This document shows positions 1 through 5,931 of a stretch of 10,209 nucleotides of DNA, piece by piece (positions within the stretch are counted from its first letter, which is position 1; every line of letters begins with the position of its first letter). This DNA is from an uncultured Clostridia bacterium (lineage in GTDB: Bacteria > Bacillota > Clostridia > Acetivibrionales > CALMWN01), in the NCBI GenBank assembly GCA_937873555.1, contig CALMWN010000184.1:1-10209 (forward strand). The letters run 5' to 3'. The position numbers were made by a program, and so were the translations under genes. The notes under the pieces were generated by a model that saw only the letters and a program-made list of their open reading frames with translations, ran no database searches and was not told the DNA's origin.

Positions 1-107
1 TCAGGAGCTATTTTCAGTATATCTATATCCGGACGGCTTTCCAGACGTTCATTGATCTTTAGTCCGGTTGTACCTTCCTGACCATCGACAAATACTTTCC
101 ATTTCAT
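1..107 (-). CDS. argC: N-acetyl-gamma-glutamyl-phosphate reductase, type 2 (N-terminal 35 residues only)
   Basis: The minus strand reads ATG at 107-105 and stays open to the window edge, giving 35 codons. The peptide begins MKWKVFVDGQEGTTGLKINE and continues with an ERLESRPDIDILKI-like stretch. The VFVDGxxGTTGL nucleotide-binding start is characteristic of the short type-2 ArgC family and differs from the VGASGYAG start of type-1 ArgC. The enzyme reduces N-acetylglutamyl phosphate to the semialdehyde with NADPH, in cytoplasmic arginine biosynthesis. A strong ribosome site (AAGGAGGT, plus-strand 117-124) lies 9 bases ahead of the ATG. The gene diverges from the ABC ATPase at 374 and appears to be under arginine-repressor control (operator at 200-217). 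The rest of the gene lies outside the window, so the catalytic cysteine cannot be checked. Recognition rests on the N-terminal motif alone. Confidence 0.78.
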   Translation of the reverse strand, partial: MKWKVFVDGQEGTTGLKINERLESRPDIDILKIAP

Positions 108-187
108 TTATATAATACCTCCTTGGGGTTTTTCAATAAAGGTGCTATTCAAATAGAATAACCATATGTAAATTACATGATTTTATA

Positions 188-216
188 ATTATACATTTTT
201 ATGCATAAAAATTCAA
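188..216 (-). promoter_or_regulatory. Sigma-A-type promoter of argC
   Basis: On the minus strand there is a -35 box TTGAAT (216-211), a 17-base spacer and a perfect -10 box TATAAT (193-188). Transcription would start near 181, giving a leader of about 74 bases before the argC ATG at 107. No T-box or other leader structure was recognised in that leader. Confidence 0.65.
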
Positions 217-217
217 T
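200..217. promoter_or_regulatory. Arginine repressor (ArgR/AhrC) operator, ARG box
   Basis: The 14-base core TGCATAAAAATTCA (202-215) matches the ARG-box consensus TGAATWWWWATTCA at 13 of 14 positions. It covers the -35 box of the argC promoter, the expected place for a repressor site. Only one box was found; a second tandem box, common in such operators, is not evident. Assignment is from consensus matching. Confidence 0.6.
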
Positions 218-296
218 ATTAAATTTAAAATTAAATAATGTGATTTATGCAAAGTTACTAAATAAAAAAAAATAATTTTGTTAAAAAGTGTACTAG

Positions 297-323
297 TTGC
301 ATATCAGGCATCAATGTTATAGT
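297..323 (+). promoter_or_regulatory. Possible promoter of the ABC ATPase gene
   Basis: TTGCAT (297-302) and TATAGT (318-323) are separated by 15 bases, shorter than ideal. An alternative -10, TATATT (324-329), has no good -35 partner. No catabolite-repression (cre) site was recognised. This is the best candidate in the AT-rich divergent region but is weak. Confidence 0.3.
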
Positions 324-373
324 TATATTATCAAATCTTCAGATGTAGGATTATTATTTTAGGAGGGAATTCA

Positions 374-1486
374 ATGGCAAGTGTTAAATTAAAAAATGTT
401 TATAAGAGGTATACTGGTGGAGTCACAGCAGTAAATGATTTTAATTTGGACATTGAAGACAAGGAATTTATTATATTGGTAGGGCCTTCAGGCTGTGGTA
501 AGACTACAACCCTGAGAATGGTTGCCGGACTTGAAGAAATATCCGAAGGTGAAGTTTATATCGCAGACAAGCTCGTGAATGATGTAGCTCCCAAGGACAG
601 AGATATAGCAATGGTTTTCCAGAACTACGCCTTGTATCCGCATATGACAGTATTTGACAACATGGCTTTCGGATTGAAATTGAGAAAGACTCCAAAGGAA
701 GAAATAAAGAGAAAAGTTAATGAAGCTGCAAAGATACTTGGTATAGAGCATCTGCTTGACAGAAAGCCAAAGGCTCTCTCCGGAGGTCAGAGGCAGAGGG
801 TTGCATTGGGACGTGCCATAGTCCGTGAGCCTAAGGTATTCTTAATGGACGAACCGCTGTCAAACCTGGATGCAAAATTAAGGGTTCAAATGAGAACAGA
901 AATCACAAAACTGCATCAGAAGCTGCAGACTACAATCATATATGTTACACATGACCAGACAGAAGCTATGACAATGGGTACCAGAATCGTTGTTATGAAG
1001 GATGGATTCATCCAGCAGGTTGATACTCCTCAAGCTCTTTACTCAAGGCCGACAAACCTCTTCGTTGCAGGATTTATCGGAAGCCCGCAAATGAACTTTA
1101 TGAGTGCAAAGGTTGAAAAACGTGGAGAAGAAATACACCTGCTGTTCGGCAAGGATGATGTCAAGCTTCCCGAGGGCAAAGCCAAGAAGCTCGATGGTTC
1201 CGATTATGTAGGCAAGGAAGTAATCATGGGAATCAGACCGGAAGATCTCCATGACGAGCAGGTATTCCTCGAATCAATGCCTGACAGTATTGTTGAAGCA
1301 AAGATAGAAGTTACGGAAATGCTCGGTGCTGAAACATACCTGTATATGATAGTTGATGACGTAAACTTCACCGCAAGGGTTAACCCAAGGACAAAAGCCA
1401 GAGCAGGCGAGACTATCAAGGTTGCTTTGGATGTCAATAAGATTCATATATTTGACAAGGAAACAGAAAGAACTATTATAAACTGA
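374..1486 (+). CDS. msmK: Carbohydrate ABC transporter ATP-binding protein (MsmK/UgpC/MalK type), orphan ATPase
   Basis: The 370-residue protein has the full MalK-type layout. Walker A is GPSGCGKT (37-44), the Q-loop glutamine is Q83, the signature is LSGGQ (135-139), Walker B ends MDE (158-160), and the switch histidine is H193. A C-terminal OB-fold/TOBE regulatory domain runs from about 235 to the end. The length matches the family (about 360-380). As a cytoplasmic dimer it would hydrolyse ATP to drive uptake of oligosaccharides through paired permeases. No permease or binding-protein gene is adjacent, so it probably serves transporters encoded elsewhere, as the shared ATPases MsiK of Streptomyces and MsmK of streptococci do. 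The start is secure: AGGAGGG (361-367) sits 6 bases before the ATG. A hairpin follows the stop, so it is probably monocistronic. The substrate cannot be read from sequence, and the symbol denotes family rather than proven orthology. Confidence 0.9.
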   Translation: MASVKLKNVYKRYTGGVTAVNDFNLDIEDKEFIILVGPSGCGKTTTLRMVAGLEEISEGEVYIADKLVNDVAPKDRDIAMVFQNYALYPHMTVFDNMAFGLKLRKTPKEEIKRKVNEAAKILGIEHLLDRKPKALSGGQRQRVALGRAIVREPKVFLMDEPLSNLDAKLRVQMRTEITKLHQKLQTTIIYVTHDQTEAMTMGTRIVVMKDGFIQQVDTPQALYSRPTNLFVAGFIGSPQMNFMSAKVEKRGEEIHLLFGKDDVKLPEGKAKKLDGSDYVGKEVIMGIRPEDLHDEQVFLESMPDSIVEAKIEVTEMLGAETYLYMIVDDVNFTARVNPRTKARAGETIKVALDVNKIHIFDKETERTIIN

Positions 1487-1503
1487 TAAAATGACTACAC
1501 TGC

Positions 1504-1535
1504 AGGCGGGGATGGATACATACCCGCCTATAATT
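1504..1535 (+). terminator. Terminator-like hairpin after the ABC ATPase gene
   Basis: AGGCGGG (1504-1510) pairs perfectly with CCCGCCT (1523-1529) around a 12-base loop, followed by a short AT-rich tail containing four T. The stem is strong but the T-run is modest. Confidence 0.6.
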
Positions 1536-1560
1536 TTGCCCTTGTATAAGAAAAGTAAGG

Positions 1561-1599
1561 TATCTATGTTGAATTAAAAACCTTAATTCAACTTAGATA
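1561..1599. repeat. Long AT-rich inverted repeat ahead of the cdaR-like gene
   Basis: A 17-base arm (1561-1577) is complementary to 1583-1599 at 16 of 17 positions, with a 5-base loop (AAACC). A nine-T run follows at 1611-1619, but starts 11 bases after the stem, so it is not a canonical intrinsic terminator. The repeat ends just upstream of the putative promoter of the regulator gene. It could be an operator or a second, weak terminator. Confidence 0.6.
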
Positions 1600-1603
1600 T
1601 ATG

Positions 1604-1632
1604 TTTAAAGTTTTTTTTTCATAGTGTATAAT
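1604..1632 (+). promoter_or_regulatory. Promoter of the CdaR-like regulator gene
   Basis: A weak -35 TTTAAA (1604-1609) is followed 17 bases later by a perfect -10 TATAAT (1627-1632). The -10 overlaps the ATG at 1631, so that ATG would be upstream of the transcript start (about 1639) and cannot be the initiator if this promoter is used. Confidence 0.5.
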
Positions 1633-1668
1633 GTTTATTAAGCATTTCCGTACAAAGAATAGTTGCTC

Positions 1669-1684
1669 AGGGGGAATCCTTTTG
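1669..1684 (+). promoter_or_regulatory. Ribosome site that fixes a TTG start
   Basis: AGGGGG (1669-1674) lies 7 bases before TTG (1682-1684), in frame with the regulator. The upstream ATG at 1631 has no comparable site. Confidence 0.7.
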
Positions 1685-2773
1685 TCAACCAAGTTGTTTC
1701 AGAACTTTTTCAGCCAGATAAAGGAATCTATCGAAATGGAATTCGGGGTCATGGACGAAACCGGGGTTATTGTCGCCTGCACTGAAGAAAGCAGGATAGG
1801 AGACAAAAAACCTGTTGCGTCTGAAATCCTGCAGTCTAAAGAACAGTACGGAGTTATAGGCGGAATAGCCTTCACCAAGGTATATATAAAAAACAAACTT
1901 GAATATATTGCATTTGCCGGTTCTGATAGTGACGAAGCCGTTAAATATCTGACCCTCATTGCAATCAATTTATCCAACCTTAAAATGTACTATGATGAGA
2001 AGTTCGACAGGACAAGCTTCATGAAGGACATCATAACGGCAGGAATACTGCCGGGAGAAATCCTTATGAAGGCAAAGGAACTTCATATACCTTATAATCT
2101 GAATAGAGTGGCTTTCCTGATACGCACAGGCAGAGTAAGGGATACCCATGCACATGATATAATACAGGGCTTGTTTCCCAATAAAGCGAAAGATTTTGTC
2201 ATAGTGCTGGATGATGAGAACACCGTGCTCATCAAGGAATTAAAGGCTACTTCTGATTTTTTCAAGGAAATTGAGAAAACTGCAAAAATAATCATTGATA
2301 CATTGAACACTGAATTGATGATAAAAGCCTTCGTAGGTATAGGCACAATTGTTGAAAACATAACGGATATAGGGCGGTCCTTCAAGGAGGCACAGATGGC
2401 TTTGCTTATCGGGGGCATATTCGAAAGGGATAAGGCAATCGTGAACTATAACAGTCTGGGGCTGGGGAGGTTGATATATCAGATTCCCATGAACCTGTGC
2501 GATTTGTTTCTGAAGGAAGTTTTTAAAGAGGGTTCAATAGAATCTCTGGATAATGAAACCATGTTCACAATACAGAAATTTTTTGAAAACAACCTCAATG
2601 TGAGTGAAACCTCAAGACAACTGTATGTCCACCGTAATACACTCGTTTACAGGCTGGATAAAATCCAGAAGGTAACGGGCCTTGACCTTAGAAATTTTGA
2701 TGATGCAATTATTTTTAAAGTCGCAATGCTTGTAAAGAGTTATATTGACAATAAAAGCCCGGAAATAGATTAA
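1682..2773 (+). CDS. CdaR/PucR-family helix-turn-helix transcriptional regulator
   Basis: From the TTG start the protein has 363 residues. The N-terminal part (to about 110), containing FGVMDETGVIVACTEE, resembles the ligand-sensing region of CdaR-type sugar-diacid regulators. The middle (about 135-270) fits the CdaR GGDEF-like domain, ending in a KAFVGIGTIVENITDIGRS-like stretch and SFKEAQMAL. The C-terminal 70 residues are the PucR-type helix-turn-helix, with an ETSRQLYVHRNTLVYRLDKI core (about 308-328) and a conserved helix after it. Members are cytoplasmic DNA-binding activators, often responding to small carbon or nitrogen compounds; the effector here is unknown. The longest frame starts at ATG 1631, but that codon lies in a -10 box and lacks a ribosome site, so TTG 1682 is preferred. 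The neighbours are the orphan sugar ATPase upstream and ftsE 44 bases downstream. Family placement is firm; target genes are not inferable. Confidence 0.85.
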   Translation: MSTKLFQNFFSQIKESIEMEFGVMDETGVIVACTEESRIGDKKPVASEILQSKEQYGVIGGIAFTKVYIKNKLEYIAFAGSDSDEAVKYLTLIAINLSNLKMYYDEKFDRTSFMKDIITAGILPGEILMKAKELHIPYNLNRVAFLIRTGRVRDTHAHDIIQGLFPNKAKDFVIVLDDENTVLIKELKATSDFFKEIEKTAKIIIDTLNTELMIKAFVGIGTIVENITDIGRSFKEAQMALLIGGIFERDKAIVNYNSLGLGRLIYQIPMNLCDLFLKEVFKEGSIESLDNETMFTIQKFFENNLNVSETSRQLYVHRNTLVYRLDKIQKVTGLDLRNFDDAIIFKVAMLVKSYIDNKSPEID

Positions 2774-2817
2774 TATTAAATTTATACCAAGACTGCGATT
2801 GATCGGGGAGTGTTAAA

Positions 2818-3525
2818 GTGATTGAGTTCATAAATGTTACAAAGAAATATCCGAATGGTACAATGGCATTAAAGGATATCAATCTTAAAATAGAAAAAGG
2901 TGAATTTGTTTTTATTGTCGGCTCAAGCGGTTCCGGGAAATCAACCCTGATGAAGCTTATACTTAAAGAAGAAGAACCTTCCGAAGGAGAAGTAAATGTA
3001 AACGGATACAAGGTTACATTCCTGGATAGAAAAGAAATTCCATTTCTAAGAAGGAGTCTGGGTATAGTCTTTCAGGATTTCCGGCTGCTTCCGGATAAAA
3101 CCGTATACGAAAATGTAGCATTTGCCATGCAGATTACCGAAGCCTTGCCTAAAGAAATAAGAAGGCAGGTACCTATGTCTCTGGCACTGGTGGGTCTAGG
3201 CAGAAAGGCAAATGTTTACCCCAATCAGCTTTCAGGCGGTGAGCAGCAAAGAGTTGCCCTGGCAAGAGCACTTGTAAACAATCCTTCTTTACTGATTGCG
3301 GATGAACCTACAGGTAACCTTGATCCTGATACATCATGGGAGATAATGAAGCTCTTGAGTGAAGTCAACAACCGGGGTACCACCGTCATTATTGCCACAC
3401 ATGAAAAAGCCATTGTAGATGCCATGAAGAAGAGGGTAGTTGTCATAGACAGAGGGACAATAGTAAGGGATCAGCAGAAAGGAATGTACGGGGATGAAGA
3501 TAAGGACTACCAAATACATTATTAA
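2818..3525 (+). CDS. ftsE: Cell-division ABC transporter ATPase FtsE
   Basis: The 235-residue ABC ATPase has Walker A GSSGSGKST (35-43), Q-loop Q86 in the FQDFRLLPDKTVYENVAFAM stretch typical of FtsE, signature LSGGE (138-142), Walker B ending ADEP (161-164) and switch H195. FtsE binds FtsX at the cytoplasmic membrane and couples ATP hydrolysis to activation of peptidoglycan hydrolases outside the cell; it does not move a known substrate. Translation starts at GTG 2818, with GGGGAG (2805-2810) 7 bases upstream. The frame overlaps ftsX by 32 bases, so the two are translationally linked. Only 44 bases separate it from the regulator gene. A TTGACA sits at 2745-2750 inside that gene, but no well-spaced -10 follows, so read-through from the regulator promoter is likely. 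Identity is strengthened by the ftsX neighbour. Confidence 0.95.
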   Translation: MIEFINVTKKYPNGTMALKDINLKIEKGEFVFIVGSSGSGKSTLMKLILKEEEPSEGEVNVNGYKVTFLDRKEIPFLRRSLGIVFQDFRLLPDKTVYENVAFAMQITEALPKEIRRQVPMSLALVGLGRKANVYPNQLSGGEQQRVALARALVNNPSLLIADEPTGNLDPDTSWEIMKLLSEVNNRGTTVIIATHEKAIVDAMKKRVVVIDRGTIVRDQQKGMYGDEDKDYQIHY

Positions 3526-4405
3526 GGAAGGTTTATCCAACGCATATAGAAATAAACTTATGTCTCTTGCTTCTGTGAGCATAGTGATTGCCGCCTTGAT
3601 GATATTCGGAATTTTTTTCCTGATTATTGTGAATATCAACAGTAATATAAAAGGGCTGAAAGAACAGTCTGAGATAATTGTGTTCTGTGATCCCAAGCTC
3701 AATGATGCCCAGGTCAAGCAGATAGAGACTACCATCAAAGACTACACCTCCATTGAAAGATACACTATGGTATCCAAGAAGGAGGCATTTGAAAAGGTCC
3801 GGAAGATGATGGACAGCAAGGATTCACTGCTGGAAGGCCTTGATGAAGGTTTCCTGCCGGTGTCATTCAATATAAAACTGAAAAATCCCGAGGATAGTAC
3901 AAGCATAGCCGGACAATTGGAAAAAATAACAGGTATTGAGAAGGTGCAATATCCAAAGCAGGTAATTGATTTTATATCTAAAATCAGTTATTGGGTAAAA
4001 CTCATCAGTACAGTCCTGATAGTCATACTTCTGATTGTTTCAATATTTATAATATCAAACACAATTAAATTAACGGTATTTACGAGAAGAAGAGAGATAA
4101 ATATAATGAAGTACATAGGAGCTACCGATTGGTTTATAAGATGGCCCTTCATCATTGAAGGTATAATTATAGGCTTTATTGGTGCCATAGGAGCATTCAT
4201 TCTTGTAGGTTATGCCTATAACACTTTTGTAATCAAGATTAATCACGATTTGTTTGCAAGCGGTTCTGAGTTCAATATTGATTTTATCCGGCTGCTGAAC
4301 CTCAAGGACCTTGGGGCTCAGGTGATGGCAATTTATTCAATTATAGGAGCCGGTGTAGGTGCGGCGGGAAGCTTGATCTCAATCAGGAAATATTTACACG
4401 TATAG
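3494..4405 (+). CDS. ftsX: Cell-division membrane protein FtsX
   Basis: The 303-residue protein has the FtsX plan. A short cytoplasmic amphipathic start precedes TM1 (about 22-47). A large extracellular domain (about 48-165) follows, then TM2 (166-190), a cytoplasmic loop containing TRRREINIMKYIGATDWFIR (198-217), TM3 (217-243) and TM4 (275-297). The EINIMKYIGAT segment is the conserved coupling helix that contacts FtsE. In Gram-positive bacteria the extracellular domain binds a coiled-coil hydrolase (CwlO in Bacillus, PcsB in pneumococcus). Here the candidate partner is the M23 protein encoded next. The ATG lies within the end of ftsE; AAAGGA (3478-3483) is 10 bases upstream. A structured terminator-like hairpin follows the stop. 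Confidence 0.95.
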   Translation: MKIRTTKYIIKEGLSNAYRNKLMSLASVSIVIAALMIFGIFFLIIVNINSNIKGLKEQSEIIVFCDPKLNDAQVKQIETTIKDYTSIERYTMVSKKEAFEKVRKMMDSKDSLLEGLDEGFLPVSFNIKLKNPEDSTSIAGQLEKITGIEKVQYPKQVIDFISKISYWVKLISTVLIVILLIVSIFIISNTIKLTVFTRRREINIMKYIGATDWFIRWPFIIEGIIIGFIGAIGAFILVGYAYNTFVIKINHDLFASGSEFNIDFIRLLNLKDLGAQVMAIYSIIGAGVGAAGSLISIRKYLHV

Positions 4406-4411
4406 TCTGAT

Positions 4412-4466
4412 GCCGGCCTTATGAGCTGTCCGGGATTGACGCTGTGGTGAGGTCAGGCGACTTTTT
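4412..4466 (+). terminator. Nested terminator-like hairpin after ftsX
   Basis: The outer stem pairs GCC+GGCCTTA (4412-4421) with TGAGGTC+GGC (4448-4454, 4456-4458), including two G-U pairs and one bulged A. Inside it AGC/GCT and GTC/GAC (4424-4430 with 4438-4443) form a second stem. A TTTTT run follows at 4462-4466, and more T-rich DNA runs to about 4489. It should end the ftsEX transcript before the M23 gene promoter. Confidence 0.5.
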
Positions 4467-4486
4467 GCCAATTTTTATTTTTATTC

Positions 4487-4516
4487 TTTAAATATGCGAT
4501 GTATATATGGTATAAT
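4487..4516 (+). promoter_or_regulatory. Extended -10 promoter of the M23 peptidase gene
   Basis: TGGTATAAT (4508-4516) is a perfect extended -10. The -35 is weak (TTTAAA, 4487-4492, 18-base spacer), as often seen with extended -10 promoters. Start is expected near 4523, giving a leader of about 108 bases. Confidence 0.6.
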
Positions 4517-4528
4517 TGTGGATGGAAA

Positions 4529-4540
4529 TGTAAATTTACA
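4529..4540. promoter_or_regulatory. Perfect palindrome at the transcript start of the M23 gene (possible operator)
   Basis: TGTAAATTTACA is a perfect 12-base palindrome placed about 6-17 bases after the predicted start of transcription. The position suits a repressor site. I do not recognise the cognate regulator. Confidence 0.4.
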
Positions 4541-4630
4541 CTTTATTCAAGTGCCTATGAAAAGTAGTACAAGTGTATTTTATGCTCTTTAAAACGAGAG
4601 TAGAATACCAACTGTAGGAGGGCGAAACTG

Positions 4631-5752
4631 ATGAAAAAAGCCGGATTATGTGTTTTAACGGCGATTTTGCTGTTGATGCTCAATTTTTCTGTATTATCCA
4701 ACCAAATAGATGATATTAATAGCGAGAAAAGCAATATACAGAATTATTTGGACAGCCTGAAGAAACAGCAGGCAAACAAGCAGGGTGAGCTGTCGAAGGA
4801 AAGCAGCAACAGGAAATATCTTGAAATGGTGCAGGGCAAGGAAGCTGCCCAGTTTGATTCATTGATGAAGGAAGTAAAGCGGTATGACGAAGAAATAAAG
4901 AGAATAAATGATGACATAAAATCAACGGAAGATAAATACAACAGCCAGATGAATTTGCTGAAGACGAGGCTGAAGACCATGTATGAGAATTCCAATATAT
5001 CATACATTCAGGTTTTAATGGAATCAAAGAACCTGGTAGACCTTATTGAGAGGGTTAAACTCATTTCGGTGATTTCCAGGAATGACAAGGAGCTGCTGCA
5101 GTCTATCGAGGTCTTGAAAAAGGATGCAGAATACAAAAAGGCATTGAAGGAAGATGACAAACAGGCGACTGTAAACAAGGCTATCGACAAGCAGCTGGCT
5201 ATAAAGTCCATACAGGTTTCCAGGTCTGATGTCGAAACCAAGATAAACAGGATCAACACCGAAATTAATAAATTGGCTGCTCAGGAGGATGCTCTGCTTA
5301 GAAAGTCAAAAGAGCTGGATGCTTTGGTTAAGAGCCTTCAGAGGAGCGGTGGCAAATATGCCGGAGGTAATATGATATGGCCTGCAAATGGGGTTGTTAC
5401 CTCTCCCTATGGAAACAGGCTGCATCCTGTATTAAGAGTATACAGGATGCACACGGGAGTTGACATCAATGCACCAAATGCATCTGCCATATTCGCGGCT
5501 AACAAGGGTGTTGTTATTTTCAGAGGCTGGCAGGATGGATATGGTAATACCATAATTATAGATCATGGAGGCGGAATTTCCACTTTGTATGCTCACTGCA
5601 GTTCAATCCTGGTGTCAAACGGTGCAGAGGTGGAAGCGGGAGCCATCATAGGAAGAGTAGGCAGTACGGGGTTGTCCACAGGCCCTCACCTGCATTTTGA
5701 AGTAAGGGTCAATGGTGCTACTACCGATCCGCTTGATTATGTGAGTCCGTAA
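4631..5752 (+). CDS. Secreted coiled-coil M23 (LytM-type) peptidoglycan endopeptidase, EnvC-like, candidate FtsEX client
   Basis: The 373-residue protein has a signal peptide (about 1-23: KK then a long hydrophobic core). A long heptad-rich coiled coil (about 25-240), full of K/E/Q/N, follows. A C-terminal M23 domain occupies about 248-370. The zinc site is intact: H274 and D278 in HTGVD, and H355 of HLH (353-355); H322 in LYAH and H353 supply the catalytic histidines. It should therefore cut peptide cross-links itself, unlike E. coli EnvC, whose LytM domain is degenerate and only activates amidases. A coiled coil plus hydrolase domain is the architecture of FtsX-controlled proteins (EnvC, CwlO, PcsB), and the gene follows ftsEX. 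AGGAGGG (4616-4622) lies 8 bases before the ATG. The gene has its own promoter, so its expression can be separated from ftsEX. Control by FtsX is inference from architecture and position. Confidence 0.9.
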   Translation: MKKAGLCVLTAILLLMLNFSVLSNQIDDINSEKSNIQNYLDSLKKQQANKQGELSKESSNRKYLEMVQGKEAAQFDSLMKEVKRYDEEIKRINDDIKSTEDKYNSQMNLLKTRLKTMYENSNISYIQVLMESKNLVDLIERVKLISVISRNDKELLQSIEVLKKDAEYKKALKEDDKQATVNKAIDKQLAIKSIQVSRSDVETKINRINTEINKLAAQEDALLRKSKELDALVKSLQRSGGKYAGGNMIWPANGVVTSPYGNRLHPVLRVYRMHTGVDINAPNASAIFAANKGVVIFRGWQDGYGNTIIIDHGGGISTLYAHCSSILVSNGAEVEAGAIIGRVGSTGLSTGPHLHFEVRVNGATTDPLDYVSP

Positions 5753-5779
5753 CGATACAACCACAGAAGATGCCTTTAT

Positions 5780-5860
5780 ACCCGGGATATGCTATTCAAT
5801 ATGCGTTGTCAAAGTTCCAAGCCATAATGCAAATTGAATGTGTTCCGGGTTTATTTGTTG
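5780..5860 (+). terminator. Long imperfect hairpin with U-rich tail after the M23 gene
   Basis: ACCCGGGATAT (5780-5790) pairs with 5840-5850 using four G-U or U-G wobbles at most. After a 3-base bulge, ATTCAAT (5794-5800) pairs with ATTGAAT (5833-5839). After one A-A mismatch, TGC (5802-5804) pairs with GCA (5829-5831), leaving a 24-base loop. The tail reads TTTATTTGTT. It is larger than a normal terminator and may be one, or a structured RNA element; it abuts the next promoter. Confidence 0.45.
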
Positions 5861-5882
5861 AAACGGAAGCATATGATATAAT
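5855..5882 (+). promoter_or_regulatory. Promoter of the S41 protease gene
   Basis: TTGTTG (5855-5860), a 16-base spacer and TATAAT (5877-5882) preceded by TGA (5874-5876) make an extended -10 promoter. Start is expected near 5889, about 43 bases before the TTG start codon. Confidence 0.6.
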
Positions 5883-5931
5883 GGTACATAATTTCAAGTG
5901 ACTTCAAATTGCAATGTTAGGGGTGCTTTTA

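Noticed and set aside
146..160. TATTC-AAATA-GAATA inverted repeat in the argC leader as a second ARG box
   Set aside because: The half-sites point the wrong way (consensus is TGAAT then ATTCA), so it does not fit the operator; chance in AT-rich DNA is likely.
2092..2418. Minus-strand open frame of 108 codons inside the regulator gene
   Set aside because: It is a shadow of the CdaR-like reading frame; low-complexity hydrophobic and serine-rich translation with no recognisable domain.
3334..3738. Minus-strand open frame of 134 codons across the ftsE/ftsX junction
   Set aside because: It is antisense to two firmly identified genes, shows no family motif, and its composition reflects the reverse complement of coding sequence.
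4716..5027. Minus-strand cysteine-rich open frame opposite the M23 coiled coil
   Set aside because: It arises from the complement of lysine, glutamate and glutamine codons in the coiled coil; no promoter, ribosome site or homologous motif.
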